Of a stretch of DNA of 64,000 bases, positions 1 to 12,143 are shown piece by piece (the first letter of the stretch is position 1; each line of letters starts with the position of its first letter). The notes beneath the pieces were generated by a model. It did not search any database. It worked only from the letters and a program-made list of their open reading frames with translations, and had not been told where the DNA came from. This DNA is from Paramecium octaurelia (lineage: Eukaryota; Ciliophora; Oligohymenophorea; Peniculida; Parameciidae), in the NCBI GenBank assembly GCA_905182995.1, contig CAJJDP010000053.1, positions 310,001 to 374,000 on the forward strand, in the 5' to 3' direction. A program made the position numbers and the translations under genes.

Positions 1-1
1 T

Positions 2-271
2 CTTTTGTATAGATTGAAGAAGGATACTTTGGTTAGGAAGTTCCTATTGAATGTAACAATAGTATTTAAATTAGAACTACCTGAATATATTAAAGTGTTA
101 TATAATAACGATAAGATAGAGGAAGAGGATGTTTCAAAAAAGAATGAAGAATCCAAAAAACAAGAAATTATAACTGAATAAAGAGTTGAGTATAAAGAGA
201 CCCAAGATGGAAAAAAGAAAAAAATGATTATACCAAAAACTCTATCAATAGATTAATAGTGCTAGAAATGA
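2..271 (+). CDS. C-terminal end of an unknown lysine/glutamate-rich protein (5' partial)
   Basis: The frame is open from the left edge and stops at TGA 269-271. TAA/TAG triplets inside it are read as Gln. About 89 residues are visible. A hydrophobic stretch (LLNVTIVFKLELPEYIKVLY) is followed by a highly charged tail rich in Lys and Glu, including DGKKKKM. No domain is recognisable from the fragment. The start lies outside the window, so length and family cannot be judged. The tail could be a nuclear or ribosome-associated basic extension, but that is a guess. Confidence 0.6.
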
Positions 272-755
272 TTATCTATATTATTATATTATTATTATTC
301 CTATTCATATAAATATTGATTTAAGTCTTAAAATCCAGTAATAGTTTTACTCTATTTAATTTGAGTAGTTTACTTATTTGTTTCAGTTCACTCAAATTAA
401 CTGCAAATCATCAAAATAACATATTTACTATTCTGAAGGAAAAGGCGAAAAATTGAATAGAATTTCTATACTTACTTTCAATTTATCATTAATAAATAGG
501 GAAAATAATCTAATGGCAACCAAATCAAAGATTTATAGATTTATTTTAGGAATAATTTAAGCTAAATAATAATTTTTAAGTTGATCCCATGATTTATAAA
601 AGGATATATACAAAAATGAATTTGTAAGAATATAAAGAATTAAAATTATTCTCTTTTTCTTAACAAAAATATTTTTAAAAAGAATAACAATTTAAAACTT
701 TACAGATTTTAATAATTACAATATAATATATATATATATATATAATTGGTTTGTA
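272..755. other. Intergenic region
   Basis: Very AT-rich spacer between the convergent ends of the first gene and the kinase gene. I see no open frame with coding character. Its right end holds an (AT)n run at 726-744. Confidence 0.6.
726..744. repeat. (AT)n microsatellite
   Basis: Uninterrupted alternating AT just downstream of the kinase stop codon (756-758). It lies in the shared 3' flank of two convergent genes. Confidence 0.8.
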
Positions 756-2194
756 TCAATTGTCAGAATCATTCTAGGGGGAAACAGGACTTGATCTTTT
801 CGATTCCTGATTTGTTCTAGAACAGTGTAAATTTTATTATTTTTATTAGATTCCAACTTTTAATTTGTCACTCTTATTAGATTACTATTTAAATTGTTCT
901 TTTGGCGAATTCCATTTGATTTATAACTTAGCATTTATCTATATTATTTATGAATAAAATTACCATGTCAATCAATTCTAGATTCTCATATGAACATTTT
1001 GAGATGCTATTGCTGATTGTTTCTGTTTCAACTTTTTTAATTGATTTTCTTGTTGAAAATTTTGTATCCCTCTTATTAGTAATCTTTACGATTTGTTAAC
1101 TAAATATCATATCATGTCTGTTCTTTAATTCTTTATAAAATTCAGTCTAACCCAGCATTTATTCTTAATAATAAATGAATAACTACCTTACATCCAGGGA
1201 TGCTGCTTAATTTATTCAATTGTAATTCTCTTTAGTGGGTTTTCATCCAACATTTTTTCAATCAGATCTTTAAATTGAGCAGATGAATCTGCAATCTCAC
1301 TATAGATCTTCCAGAAGGACTGTTTGTTGTTTTTTAATAAGGAATAGTAAGGATCAGTGGATTTGGATGTTTTGAAAGGAGCAGATCTGATAACCATTGT
1401 AAATAGGATTACACCAGCAGCAAAGATGTCAGCCTGCTCTGGATTGTAAAACTTTTATTTTCCTACATTATAATAATGATATTGATTACCGATATTATAT
1501 AATTCTGGAGGATTGTATTCAGGAGATCCAATATGCTGAGATATTTCAAATTGGACTCTGGATCCTTTCTCATCTATTGTTTTAGTGCTAAATCCAAAAT
1601 CAGCCAGCTTTAGTACACCATTACTAAAGAGTATATTTTCAGCTTTGACGTCTCTATGAACAACACCGCGTTCATGCAGATGCTCAATTCCTATGCTAGC
1701 AATAAAGGATGCTTTTTACCTTTTATTAATTATGAAAAAATGTTTCTTGCAAATTTTTCAGAAAATTGCTAAGTCTGTTCTAATAATTAGAACAATTCTC
1801 CTTGATTGGCTAATTCCATTACAAAATAAGAAACCTGTTGAACTCTCCCATCAATCTTTTTATAATTACCATTAATTCTACACTATGAGGGTTGAATATA
1901 GTATTAATACATATATGATTCTAATTATGTGTTTATGATCGAATTCAGCTTGTGTTGAAATTTCATTTATAAATGTTTCAGATCTGCATTAACTTGTAGT
2001 TGGATCTGTTTTCATGATTTTGATTGCATATTTTTGTTTATCCTCCTTATCAATTGCCAACTTTACTCTAGATTGTTATTCAATTCACTTTACTTTGCAT
2101 ATCTTCCAAATCCAATTGTATCAATTATAAAGTATTTGTCATCCAAAACTGACGCAAATTCTAAGTAGTCATTTTAAATATCTAAGGACATCAT
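756..2194 (-). CDS. Serine/threonine protein kinase
   Basis: A eukaryotic protein kinase of about 435 residues after removing five introns (26, 28, 29, 23 and 25 nt; start, stop and introns agree modulo 3). Visible in order: glycine loop GFGRYAKV, the ATP-binding Lys in YAIKIM, catalytic loop VVHRDVKAEN, metal-binding DFG in LADFGFS, an activation segment ending GSPEYNPPEL, and the end of the lobe (MLDENPLKRITIEQIKQHPWM). A basic, Gln/Lys/Ser-rich tail of roughly 110 residues follows and contains INAKLQIKWNSP. It resembles the CAMK/CDPK-like kinases that are numerous in ciliates, but there is no EF hand, and I cannot name the subfamily. All key catalytic residues are present, so it should be active. 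Confidence 0.85.
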
Positions 2195-2560
2195 TATATT
2201 ATAAATAAATCTGATGTAATTAATTTGCTCAGATCATAAAAGACTATATATAGTTTAAATAATTTTGTATAAGATTATTGAATTAGATTCCAATATCAAT
2301 ATAGATGTTATCAGATCTTCATCAAATATAGTAGATTATATCTACATATTAATACGGCTTTTGGAATTTCTAAGTGATAAATGTAAAACTAATATATATT
2401 GAAATAGAAATCATAAAATAACGATTTAAATTGTTCAATATTTTTAAAAAAATAAACAACCACATTCAAGTGATTTAACTGAACTCTTTTTGAAATTTTA
2501 TTAAGGCTTTTACTTTACATGGTTATATGTTTTATAGTTATTTTATTGTAAATTTATTGA
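2195..2560. other. Intergenic region
   Basis: Upstream flank of the kinase gene. AT-rich; no convincing exon seen. It may hold the missing first exon of the next gene. Confidence 0.4.
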
Positions 2561-2914
2561 GTATTTGGTATCCTAATTCTGTTATTCCTTTTCTTCTCTA
2601 TAACCTAGGAGTTTCAAATAATAACAGACCTTAAAGAAGCTGTAAAATTGGTATGTTAACCATTATAATTATTATTTTAAGAGTAATTACCAGAAGAGAA
2701 TATCTAATAGAACTTCTTTAATAAGTAACTCAATTTTTAAGCTTTACCTGAATTATTTGATTTGTTCGAATTCATTTAAGATATTTCAATGTAGTTTTCA
2801 GAAAATTTATGGGAATTGAAAGATTAAAAAATTCTCTTTTATCGTGTTTTTTAACTCATTATTTTTAATCAAAACTTCATCTTCAAATAGAAATATTTGG
2901 AGGAGACCCAATGA
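2561..2914 (+). CDS. Hypothetical protein, start unresolved
   Basis: An open frame of about 117 codons follows an in-frame TGA (2558-2560) and ends at TGA 2912-2914. It reads like real protein once TAA/TAG are Gln, for example LPELFDLFEFIQDISMQFSE and ending QKYLEETQ. It has no in-frame ATG, so a first exon or an unrecognised splice must lie upstream; an ATG at about 2519 is in another frame. Amphipathic and rich in Phe, Leu and Gln. No family recognised. It could instead be a decayed gene. Confidence 0.35.
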
Positions 2915-3222
2915 CTCACTTTAATTGTTTTCAAATTTTCACGATTAAACTTTTTAAAATCTAAAAATTGTAAAGTTTAGACTTGGCCTTATTTAAATTA
3001 TCAAAGTTGATTAAATGAGGAGAATAGGTGATCATGAGCATGATGCAGTTGGATTATTTTGTCTGATTGGGATAATGTTATAAATGGATGAGACATTCTA
3101 ATGATTTCTGAAAAATTATGCATATATAATAATTAATTATGATGATGATGATTAACGAATTTTAAAAAATCCTATAATATCTTGTAATTAATTATTTGTT
3201 TTACAGAACGAAAAGTGAAGGG
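2915..3222. other. Intergenic region
   Basis: Spacer between the preceding open frame and the PWWP gene. It contains a GATGAT run near 3140. Around 3191-3213 a GTAATT...TACAG segment looks like an intron, so a 5' untranslated exon for the PWWP gene is possible. Confidence 0.4.
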
Positions 3223-4024
3223 ATGTAATAGGGCTGTGATGTGAAATTTGAGATAAACGAAGTAGTTTGGGCTAAAGTCTTAGGCTGTAAGTAGTTTTTT
3301 AAGCTTTAGATCCATGGTGGCCAGCATAAGTAAATTATAGAATAATCATAAATAGATCTCCTCAATTTCGAATGGGAAGACAGGTACAAACTAATCATTC
3401 AGGGTGAATTTTTTAGCGGATGGAACACAGTATTTGTTTTAATAATAGTATAGTGCTGATTGTCGTCTTGAGAAAGTGAAAAAATGGAATGATAGGCCAA
3501 CTCAGACAGAAACTAAGAAATTGAAGGAAGCAATCGAATTAGCTATTCAAATTCAGACTGGATAATATAAAAACATATTGCCGAGCTTTGAAAATCTGAA
3601 TGGGCATGTGCTTAAGAGTCTTGTAATTAAATTGAATGATTTAATGAGAAAGGACTATTCGATGGAAGATGTAATTGTTGCTGTATATATATAGATTGTG
3701 CAATACTTGAATAATATTACGAGTAATGAATTGTTGTCGATTGTTAAAATGAATCTAGGTTAATAGTTGTTTCAAATACATAAGAGTCGAGAATAGAAGG
3801 AATTCCAAAGTCGACTCCAATCCTTTCTAGATCAATTGACTAGCATAATCGGCTATAAAGAATAGTCAGAACAAATAACCAGTAGCAAAAAGAAATTTAA
3901 ATAATCCATTTCAAATGAGGAACCTCTTGAAGAGATTACAAAATGCGTAATTATTTAAGATGGACCTGAAGTCAAGAGAAAAAAAGTAGATGAGAATCTT
4001 TAGAATACTCCCCTTAATTAATGA
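3223..4024 (+). CDS. PWWP-domain chromatin-binding protein
   Basis: About 250 residues; introns of 23 and 26 nt are removed near 3290-3360. The N-terminus carries a clear PWWP motif: EVVWAKVLGYPWWPAQ, made by splicing across the first intron, then a short beta-rich stretch (TGTNQSFRVNFLADGTQY). PWWP domains bind methylated H3K36 nucleosomes and DNA. The middle and C-terminal parts are helical (SLVIKLNDLMRKDYSMEDV, FLDQLTSIIGYKEQ) and may form an IBD/TFIIS-N-like bundle, as in LEDGF or HRP-2; this is inference from helix content only. It ends in a basic segment, VKRKKVDENL. The start was chosen as the ATG that brings the PWWP motif close to the N-terminus. Confidence 0.75.
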
Positions 4025-4128
4025 TGATTTTATAATCTAATTTATTTCCAATGCATTCATAATAATTCATTAAGCAGTTGTATTTATTGTAATAATTCTG
4101 TATTTAATTATATACAATTTTCGAATTC

Positions 4129-6324
4129 ATGAACCCCGAAAAGAAATTGACACTCACCAAAATAACATTAAATCGACCTCCACAAAAGATTGGATTACCA
4201 CCAAAAATCACCCTCAATAAACAACTTGATTCAAGACCTTAAAGTTCAAAAATTGATATTCAACCTGCTAATATAAATTGGCTAGTCGATAATATTTAAT
4301 AAGAGAAGTATATTTATTAAAACAATTAATCTAAGTAAGTTGGAATGGATATAAAAATGTTTCGTCTTTTTTAAAGATTGGACCTAAAACACAGAATGCA
4401 ATGATTAGGGCAAGGAATCAATTTTAAAATAGAGTATTTAATTAATAGACTTTAACGATCTGCAAGTTAGATTATATGCAATCAAAGCAGCATTGTTTGG
4501 ATTCACCACCTTAAATTTATTAGAACTATTATTTTAAAAATAAGCTAAACCACTTCTAAGAAGACCAAAAAGTGGATCCAAAATTCAAGAATAATTGCCC
4601 TCTTTGCTTTATCAACCTTAATAGTTCTTAGCCATTTTATAGAAGACTGCATAATTAAGTAATGAGAATGTATTCTTGAATTTAATAAATGACAATTCAT
4701 TAAGTTTTGTTTTGTTTCGAATTTTGAAACTCTTTGCTCAATTACCAAAGGACCAAGCAACGACCTCATAATAATTACCCTATCTCAATTTAATTTTCAT
4801 TATCATTAAGAATATAGCCAATAACCAAAAGGAAGCACAAAAATTATTATCGCCCATTTATATATAATTAATAGATGGTCATTTGCATTCATTCCCATGT
4901 GATCAAACATATGAGAAAGACTTACTAAATTTATACACTACAATAACTGCAACTCTGAGAAACTTGGCTAATGAGAATAATAGTGTAGAAATATATCTAC
5001 AGAATGGAATTATTAAAAAGCTAGTCATTAGTATGGTTAGTTATAGTAACAATTATGAATTGATTTTAAATACATTAAGAATAATGTCAAAGATGTCATT
5101 GAGTAAGGAATGTTGTGAATACTTCTTGTAAAGTACTGAAGCTATGCAAAATATTTCAAGTTTCTTTAAAACCTATTAAACCAATATCTACATCATCATC
5201 AGAGCTTCCTTTTTATTAGCCAATATGACCACATATTTTGAAGGAATTAGATAATTAATTTATTATAAATTCAATCAATTTGGTGATATCCTCAAATGCT
5301 TTGATTATTTTTGGACTAAAGAAATAAGTCCATAATAGTTGAATCAAATCGATTAATTTTCATAAAGTAGAGCAGCCTGGGATTTCTAAATATTATAATC
5401 AGAGTAATATTTCATTATTTATTCCATAGAAAAGATATTGATGCTCTTATTAGAATCATAAGATTAATTGCAAACATATTGACTATTGAATAAATTGGTT
5501 TGGATATCTTAAAGAATTATTCAAATGAATATAGAGTATTAATATCAAAATTATTGAAATTGTTACAAAAGAATACAGTAATTTCTAAACAACAAGTAAA
5601 CTTTAATTTAAAATAAGGAAATCATTTCTTGTACTTTAAGTTGCTTATCCAATTTAACATTTTATGAGAAACAAACCTTTTTAAATGATTTTGAATACAA
5701 AAATGTTAAATTTGAATTGATAACCACTCTTGGACATTTTATTATTTAAAATGAAGATCAAGAAATTTGTTGTGATGGTTTAAGAGTGTTATCAAATTTA
5801 TCAAGGTAGAAGGATTTAATCAAATAAATTATGAAATCAAGAATCTCAGAAGGAGTTATTGTATTATTAGATTCTAATTCAAGAGAAGTTGTATATTATT
5901 GTTTAGGAGTGATACTAAATCTGTTATAAGATTAAGACTTTAAGTAAGAATCTTATGTATCTTTAGAAAAAAGGAAAATATGAATATAATCGATTATATA
6001 ACCTAAGTTTTGAATGATTGCACAACAAATGAAAATGATATTGCCAATCTTGGATTAAAGTGCTTAATCTTATTATTAGACTCAAATTTAAATTAAGAAT
6101 ATGCAAAAAAAATTGAAACTGCAGTCTCATCATTTGGAAATGTATGTGATCAGGTTCTATAATCAAAGGAAAATAATGAACTTAATAATACAAGACAGTT
6201 AATCAATTAGATTATCAATAATATTCCAGAGGAAGGCTATTCATGCATGTAACCCAATTGCGGCAGAAAATTTAAGACTTAAATGGAATTACAAATCCAT
6301 ATTAACAGAAGGCATAAATTATGA
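4129..6324 (+). CDS. Armadillo-repeat protein with C-terminal C2H2 zinc finger
   Basis: 698 residues from five exons (introns 28, 26, 22 and 23 nt; modulo-3 consistent). A basic, Pro-rich N-terminus (MNPEKKLTLTKITLNRPPQK) is followed by about 550 residues of helical repeats with armadillo character: TATLRNLANENNSVEIYLQN, LIANILTIEQIGLDILKN, ISCTLSCLSNLTFYE and CCDGLRVLSNLSRQKDLIKQ. The last 30 residues form a classical finger, C-x4-C-x12-H-x4-H (SCMQPNCGRKFKTQ then HINRRHKL). The repeat block and its length resemble ARMC2, an axonemal radial-spoke assembly factor, but I know of no zinc finger in that family. ARMC2-like is a tentative label. Confidence 0.75.
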
Positions 6325-6354
6325 TTGTAATATAGATAATTAATATATAATCAA

Positions 6355-7612
6355 TCAATATTATTTAAATAATAGTTTCCCTTTTTTGACTTCCAATTAT
6401 TTATTCAATGAAGCTGAACGAACTTCCCTAGTTGTTTTTGGGAAATCAGTTTTGTAATCTCCAGATCTATGATTATTGTTTGAGGAATCACACTTAACAC
6501 TTTCATCCAAGAAGTTATTGATATGAATATCTTCTCTTATTGATTTTATGACTAAATTAACGTGATTAGGGAATAATTTTTAGTATAAGAAGACTAAGAT
6601 TTTTTCATTACTAACTACTAGTTCAAGTATTTTTAATTTGTCCTCCTTATGAAATTGAGAAAAATCAGAAATATGTTCAATTGAAGCCTGCAACTATTAA
6701 TTTGTTCCAAAGGGTCTTTTTTTCTTTAAAATATCTCTTCTGACAGTCTCTACACAGTCTAAAAAGAATGATTCAAGATCACTTCGAATGACGCTTTTCT
6801 TATTTTGAGAGATCAATAAATTATTAGCTTTTTAATTCAATGCTGATATTTGCTTTTAGTATTTCTGTTCTATTTAAGTAACATATCTTAAATCATAATG
6901 TAAGTAAATACTTAGAAATTTTTTCAATTAATTCTTCATCCTTCTAATGATATTCAGAATCAAATAATTCTCTAATAGAAGCATAATGATGTTTTGATAA
7001 TGATGAAGATATGTCTAATTTTGATTGGTAGTCTGTTAATTTCCTTTTAAGAACCTCTGAAGATAATTGAATTCATTACTAAATTGATTAGTAGGAGCAG
7101 TGGTACAAAAGATTTAATCTACTGAAGGTGTTGGTTATTGTTATTTCTCAATTTCTTGCAATTTGAGTTTTTTCATCAAGCCTTTAATTTAGGATTCAAG
7201 AAACTCATTTGTCTTTTTGGATTCCTGCAATGTAAATTTGAGTTCTTAATTTTCTTTGTTTTTTTACTCTATTTTTTCATATAGTTTAAGACATTCTTAT
7301 CGAAACAGTGTCTAAATGAACATACTAATTTACCAATTCATTTTCATTTGAAGTTGCCTTAACTTTATTTAAGACCATACTATTTTTCTGTTCTTCAGTT
7401 TTGTATTTTAATTCTTCTAATTCAGCCTTGATTTTTTTCATATGACTTTAATATGCAAGGATGAACTCTGCCTGATTCTTGAGTTTGACTTCATTAACGA
7501 TTTCAGTGAGGTCATTCACATATTGTACAAGGGATTGTAATGTTTCTGCGGCTTTGATTTATTAAGTATTTTCATTTGCTGCTGTTCTATCTTTATAAAT
7601 TTCTTATTACAT
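6355..7612 (-). CDS. Coiled-coil protein
   Basis: 395 residues after removing introns of 22, 23 and 25 nt. From the chosen start MQQEIYKDRTAANENTQQ, the first 200 residues are nearly continuous heptad coil rich in Lys, Glu and Gln (AELEELKYKTEEQKN, LKFTLQESKKTNEFLES). A second helical part follows (LDISSSLSKHHYASIRELFD), and the C-terminus is Ser/Lys/Asn-rich. Nothing points to a named family. Ciliates have many such proteins in basal bodies and cytoskeleton. The gene is divergent from the next one, with only 40 bp between the two start codons, so they probably share a promoter region. Confidence 0.65.
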
Positions 7613-7652
7613 AATTAATTAATAAAAAAAGTTGTTAAAAATATATATTTTA

Positions 7653-8935
7653 ATGCGGAAGAGTCCATTAATGAAAGAAAACATGAAAGCAGTTCACAAT
7701 TAAAAATTTTCATATTTGAACAAGAGTAAGTAAAAGACATCCTCTTTGGAAAAAAATTCATACTCGAACCGATCTCTGTTAAATGAGATGCAACATTAGA
7801 CACCAAACCAACCAAAGAAAAACATTTCAACTTAGGCTTCGGATTAGAAACTGCATAATTGTACATTAGATATTAATATCAAGAAAGTTAAATACTGAAA
7901 TCTTTAATGAAAATATAAAATAGAACTAATCCAATATTAGCATAATAGAATTGCTATGCAGGAGTGAAACTGAATTTCAACACTTGTCTAGGTATTGAAG
8001 ATCATTAAAAGGAAGGCAATGAAGAAAAAAGGGTGAACACTAATCAATATAATTCATTGAATTAGACAATACATCCTTCTCCAAAAGTCAAGACCATTTC
8101 AATATCAACTTACACAGTATAACATGAATTAACCTCCTTATTAGAGTACTCAGAGTCCTGAATTAAGAGAGAAGGAGATCAGACATGAATAGATATCGTA
8201 GTTTAAATAATTGATTACCTAAACGAAGTAGAGTTTGGAGAGCATTAGTATCTCAGATATGCAACAATGTATTGAGAGAGTATTTGATCAAACCATTTAG
8301 CCATTACTTTAATTAAAGGTATGTTTTAGACACTTAGTGATTAGAGTGAAGTGCTGAAACAAATTGAAAAGTGTATCAATGCTGAACAATATCAAATACG
8401 TTCTACCATTGAATCTTTAAAGAAGATGGAGGAGGACATCCTCTCAAATGAGTTCAACATTATAGAATATATGGCTATGGGTCCATTCAATGAAATTATG
8501 TTGATCTATCAGAAAAGATTCAAGGAACACTCCATCTTTGTTTAGTAGTTAAATTAATAAGATATGGTGATGCATCAGTTCAAATAGTTGCATGACAACT
8601 TTACTCAACAAAATCATTTGTTATGTAAGCAATTATAACAATCTTTGTAAAACTACTTATCATTATATATATCATTCTAAAACAAGGAAGATTTTTACGA
8701 AATGAAGGAACTCACTAAGATTCAATAACAAACCCAATTTATTAATAACTTTCAAGAAAACCTGTTCCAAACATGCGAAACCAATAATTCAATTGATGAA
8801 GACTAGGTGATTATGAAAGATTAACAAGTGGTGAGAATTCCAGACAAGACTTCGTAGTTTACTTAATTATTAAAGAAGGGTTTAAATTGTTAAAAGAGTT
8901 TGTTTCCATCAGAATCACCTCAATTCAAGAATTGA
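7653..8935 (+). CDS. Gln-rich coiled-coil protein
   Basis: 401 residues after introns of 23, 28 and 26 nt are removed. The N-terminal third is basic and low in structure (MRKSPLMKENMKAVHNQ). Residues about 180-370 are helical with coiled-coil character (EVLKQIEKCINAEQYQIRST, LKKMEEDILSNEFNIIEYM). The sequence ends QLLKKGLNCQKSLFPSESPQ. No domain recognised. The ATG at 7653 is used because it is the first in frame; a second in-frame ATG lies at 7671. Divergently paired with the coiled-coil gene ending at 6355. Confidence 0.65.
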
Positions 8936-9012
8936 TTATATATTTAATTTAATGTTATTAGAAATCAAAAATTTCTAATTTATTCCTTAATCATTAATAA
9001 TCTCACTAGACA

Positions 9013-9896
9013 ATGTTCTAACTATCAAAGTTCTCAAAATTTAATCAAACAGTCAAATCTATTGTTAAGACAGATATTTTATTTTAGCAATTTCATAAAC
9101 TGATCAAAAAGAAAATGAAGAAGAAATAGAAACACCTCCTCTATATGAAAATCAAACATTTGTTTATTAGTTCACCAAAGTTGGAAATTACATCATACAG
9201 TGCCTCAATTCAATCCCATTTAAAGCATTTATTTCAGTCATTCAAAACAAAAACGAGATATCTGCTGTCTAAAAGATGCAATAAACCTAAATCATAGAAT
9301 AAAAACTAGTTAAACCATAACCAAAAGTGGATTTGTATGCTCCAGAAAATAGAAAATTCAAAATGTTAGGTTGTCAAGAAACCAACATGGCCTCCACAAT
9401 AATTCTAGAGCAGATTAAAGAAAAATGTTTAGGCGAAGATACAAATATCGATATAGTAGACTTGATAATGAATAATAAATCAAACAGCAATATCGAAACT
9501 GGGTCCACTTTTAATAGTTCTTTTTAGTAACCACAAAATATAGTGACAATCAAGACAGATACGTATTCAGATTCAGGCAAATCCGAAGTTAACACCATTC
9601 TAAATAGGAAGAGTTCGGATCCGATCATCAGCACTCCTAAAGTTCAAGATAGAATCATGTTAACTAGATAAAAACAATAGCAATTGAGTGTTTCAGAGAA
9701 AATTCAATAAGCCATCTTAGATTCAAAGTATCAAGAGATTGACATACTTAAGAATCAAGCAGATTTCAAGAAAACTTATATCAAAGGAATGAACATCATA
9801 AACTATTTGGAAATTGGTAAAAATCATTCAATATTTTTAGAATATCTTATGAACATCTCGAAAAAAGCTATTGTAAATAATGAAATGCAAAGTTGA
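9013..9896 (+). CDS. Hypothetical protein
   Basis: From 9120 onward one open frame is clear, giving the bulk of a protein of about 286 residues (ENQTFVYQFTKVGNYIIQCL, DLYAPENRKFKMLG, ending KKAIVNNEMQS). The start is ambiguous. ATG 9013 needs a 23-nt intron (GTTCTC...AAACAG); ATG 8952 needs no intron but would lie only 16 bp after the stop of the previous gene. Both agree modulo 3. The first 100 residues look like a beta-sandwich (short beta strands, Ile/Val-rich). The middle is Ser/Asn/Gln-rich and probably disordered. No family recognised. Confidence 0.55.
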
Positions 9897-10125
9897 TTAA
9901 AAGTTTGTTGTTTTCAATTTTTTTTAATGACAATTTTAAAAATAGATATCTTTTAAATTTTAATCAAGATATAAATGCTTTTTCTAATCTTTTCTATTTT
10001 AATATTATTAAGAATGTAACATCCAATATATTATTAAATCATGATTTGTTCCTATTACGTAATTAGATATGCGAATTAAAGCCAAGATTATAGATATTAT
10101 TATTAATAATAAATTATTTTAATTA

Positions 10126-11687
10126 ATGATATAGACTGATTCAGATTCTAGCAAAAGAGTGGCTTACTTTTATAATCGATTTATCGGAAAATTTCAATAT
10201 GGCAAAGAGCATCCAATGAAGCCAAAGCGAATCATTATGGCGCATAATCTGATCGTCAATTATGGGTAGATATTAACCAATAAAAATAAGCCTTTTTCGA
10301 TAGATGGATGTTTATTTAATACGGGAAGCTTAACTATAAGAAATTGGAAAATTTCATGATCCTGATTATATCATTTATCTAAGCTAATTCATGAGTTAAA
10401 ACAAGATAAATTTTGTTAAAGAGTATTGCTCAGCCAATAATGAATCTGTAATACCTGAAAATCTATTGGAAGAATTCAAATTGATAATTAAGTGGAGTCA
10501 ATAATAAAAAGTAAAGACTGAAAATTCTGAATTCAAAGTAGGTGATTCACCTGACAATCCAACCTTCTCTGGATTGTTTTCTTATTGTTAACTAAGTTCA
10601 GGAGCCAGTATAGATTGTGCCCATTCCATTCTAACTGGCTAGGCTGACATTGCAATTAATTGGTCTGGCGGATTGCATCATGCCAAAAAGAAAGAAGCAA
10701 GTGGATTTTGCTATATAAATGACATCGTCTTATGCATTTTAGAATTACTAAGAGTATATGTGAGAGTATTATATGTGGATATTGATTGTCATCACGGAGA
10801 CGGTGTAGAAGAAGCATTCTATTTAACAAATAGAGTGATGACATTATCATTTCATTAATATGGAGATGACTTCTACCCAGGAACAGGACAATTAAATTCT
10901 GTTGGAGTAGGAGTTGGTAGATACTATTCAGTCAATGTGCCAATGAAACCTGGAATGTCTGATCAACCATATATAGAGATGTTCAAAAAAATTACAAGCA
11001 GAGTTATGCAAGTTTATAGACCAGATTGTATTGTTATGTAATGTGGGGCTGATTCTTTATCATTGGATAAGCTAGGAGGATTTAATTTATCAATTAAGTA
11101 AATTATCTATTCAATTTAATTATAGAGGTCATGGGGCTTGTGTAGAATACATGAAATCATTTGGAATTCCGATGATACTACTTGGTGGTGGAGGTTACAC
11201 AATTTAAAATGTTTCAAGGTGCTGGGCATATGAAACAGGAATTGCTCTTGGCCAATAAATTGATTAAGTAACTTAGCAATTAGTATTTAGGCAATTCCAT
11301 CAAATGATATTTATTATGATTATTATTCGCCTGACTATTTATTGCATTTTCCAATAAAATAGAATGTGGAAAATAGAAATAAAACTGAAGATTTAAACAA
11401 AATTGTGGCTACAGTTTATGACTATTTGTCCCATATTGAGAATGCTCCAGGAATTCACTTTCACGACGTTCCTTTTTCATTTTATCCTGATATGGATGAG
11501 GAAAATGAAGATGAAAATAAAGAGTGTACCTGATCTTTATTTAATTTTAGAGATGGATTAGAAATAAGAAGTTTCTCTGAATGAACTAGAATAAGAATTA
11601 GGAATTTCTAATTCCAGCAAAAATGAAATATCTGTTTAGTCAAATTCAAGGAAAATTTATTCTAAAAGTCAACAATAAGATTTATGA
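10126..11687 (+). CDS. Class I histone deacetylase (RPD3/HDAC1 type)
   Basis: 486 residues; introns of 25, 28, 23 and 25 nt, modulo-3 consistent. It removes acetyl groups from histone lysines in nuclear corepressor complexes. Recognisable segments, in order: [20 protein letters not shown], the two active-site His in [20 protein letters not shown], zinc ligands in [45 protein letters not shown] with the third ligand Asp, and the catalytic Tyr in LGGGGYTI. The usual Ile/Leu between the zinc-binding Asp and His is Cys here. The C-terminal 60 residues are acidic then Gln/Ser-rich, shorter than in animal HDAC1. Length and spacing fit the family, so I expect an active enzyme. Confidence 0.95.
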
Positions 11688-12143
11688 TAATAATGAATTT
11701 TAGTTAATTATATTAGTCCAATAAAATTTCTAGCTTAAAATCAAGAATCATTCAAGTTTCTGATATTTTCATAACATATTTCTAAATGATTTCGACTTGA
11801 TCTCATGATTTTAATCAATAATATTATAAAATAGATTCTTTATATAAATGCATATATATTATTTCCACAAATCTACAATAATTTAGAGGATTATATATAT
11901 CCAATAATGTTAACATAAATTTCAAAAGATCATTCACTTTTATCCTAAATACAATGATATTATATCTTTTATATGATACTTATATGTAAAATATATAATT
12001 CAATAAAGCATCAATGAATTAGGGAAACAATACAATTATCACAATGAATTAGGGAAACAATAAAAATTATCACAATGAATCTAGTATTGTTTGTAAGGTG
12101 TTTAGAAAAAATAAGAATATTCATAATCGAATAAATGAATTTA
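11688..12143. other. Intergenic region between convergent genes
   Basis: 456 bp without a credible exon, very AT-rich. It contains the short tandem repeat described separately at 12012-12080. Confidence 0.5.
12012..12080. repeat. Tandem repeat, 30-31 bp unit, about 2.3 copies
   Basis: The words CAATGAATTAGGGAAACAAT and AATTATCACAATGAAT recur at 12012, 12042 and (truncated) 12073. The two full units differ by one inserted A and one base change. It lies in the 3' flank between the deacetylase gene and the next convergent gene. Confidence 0.85.
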
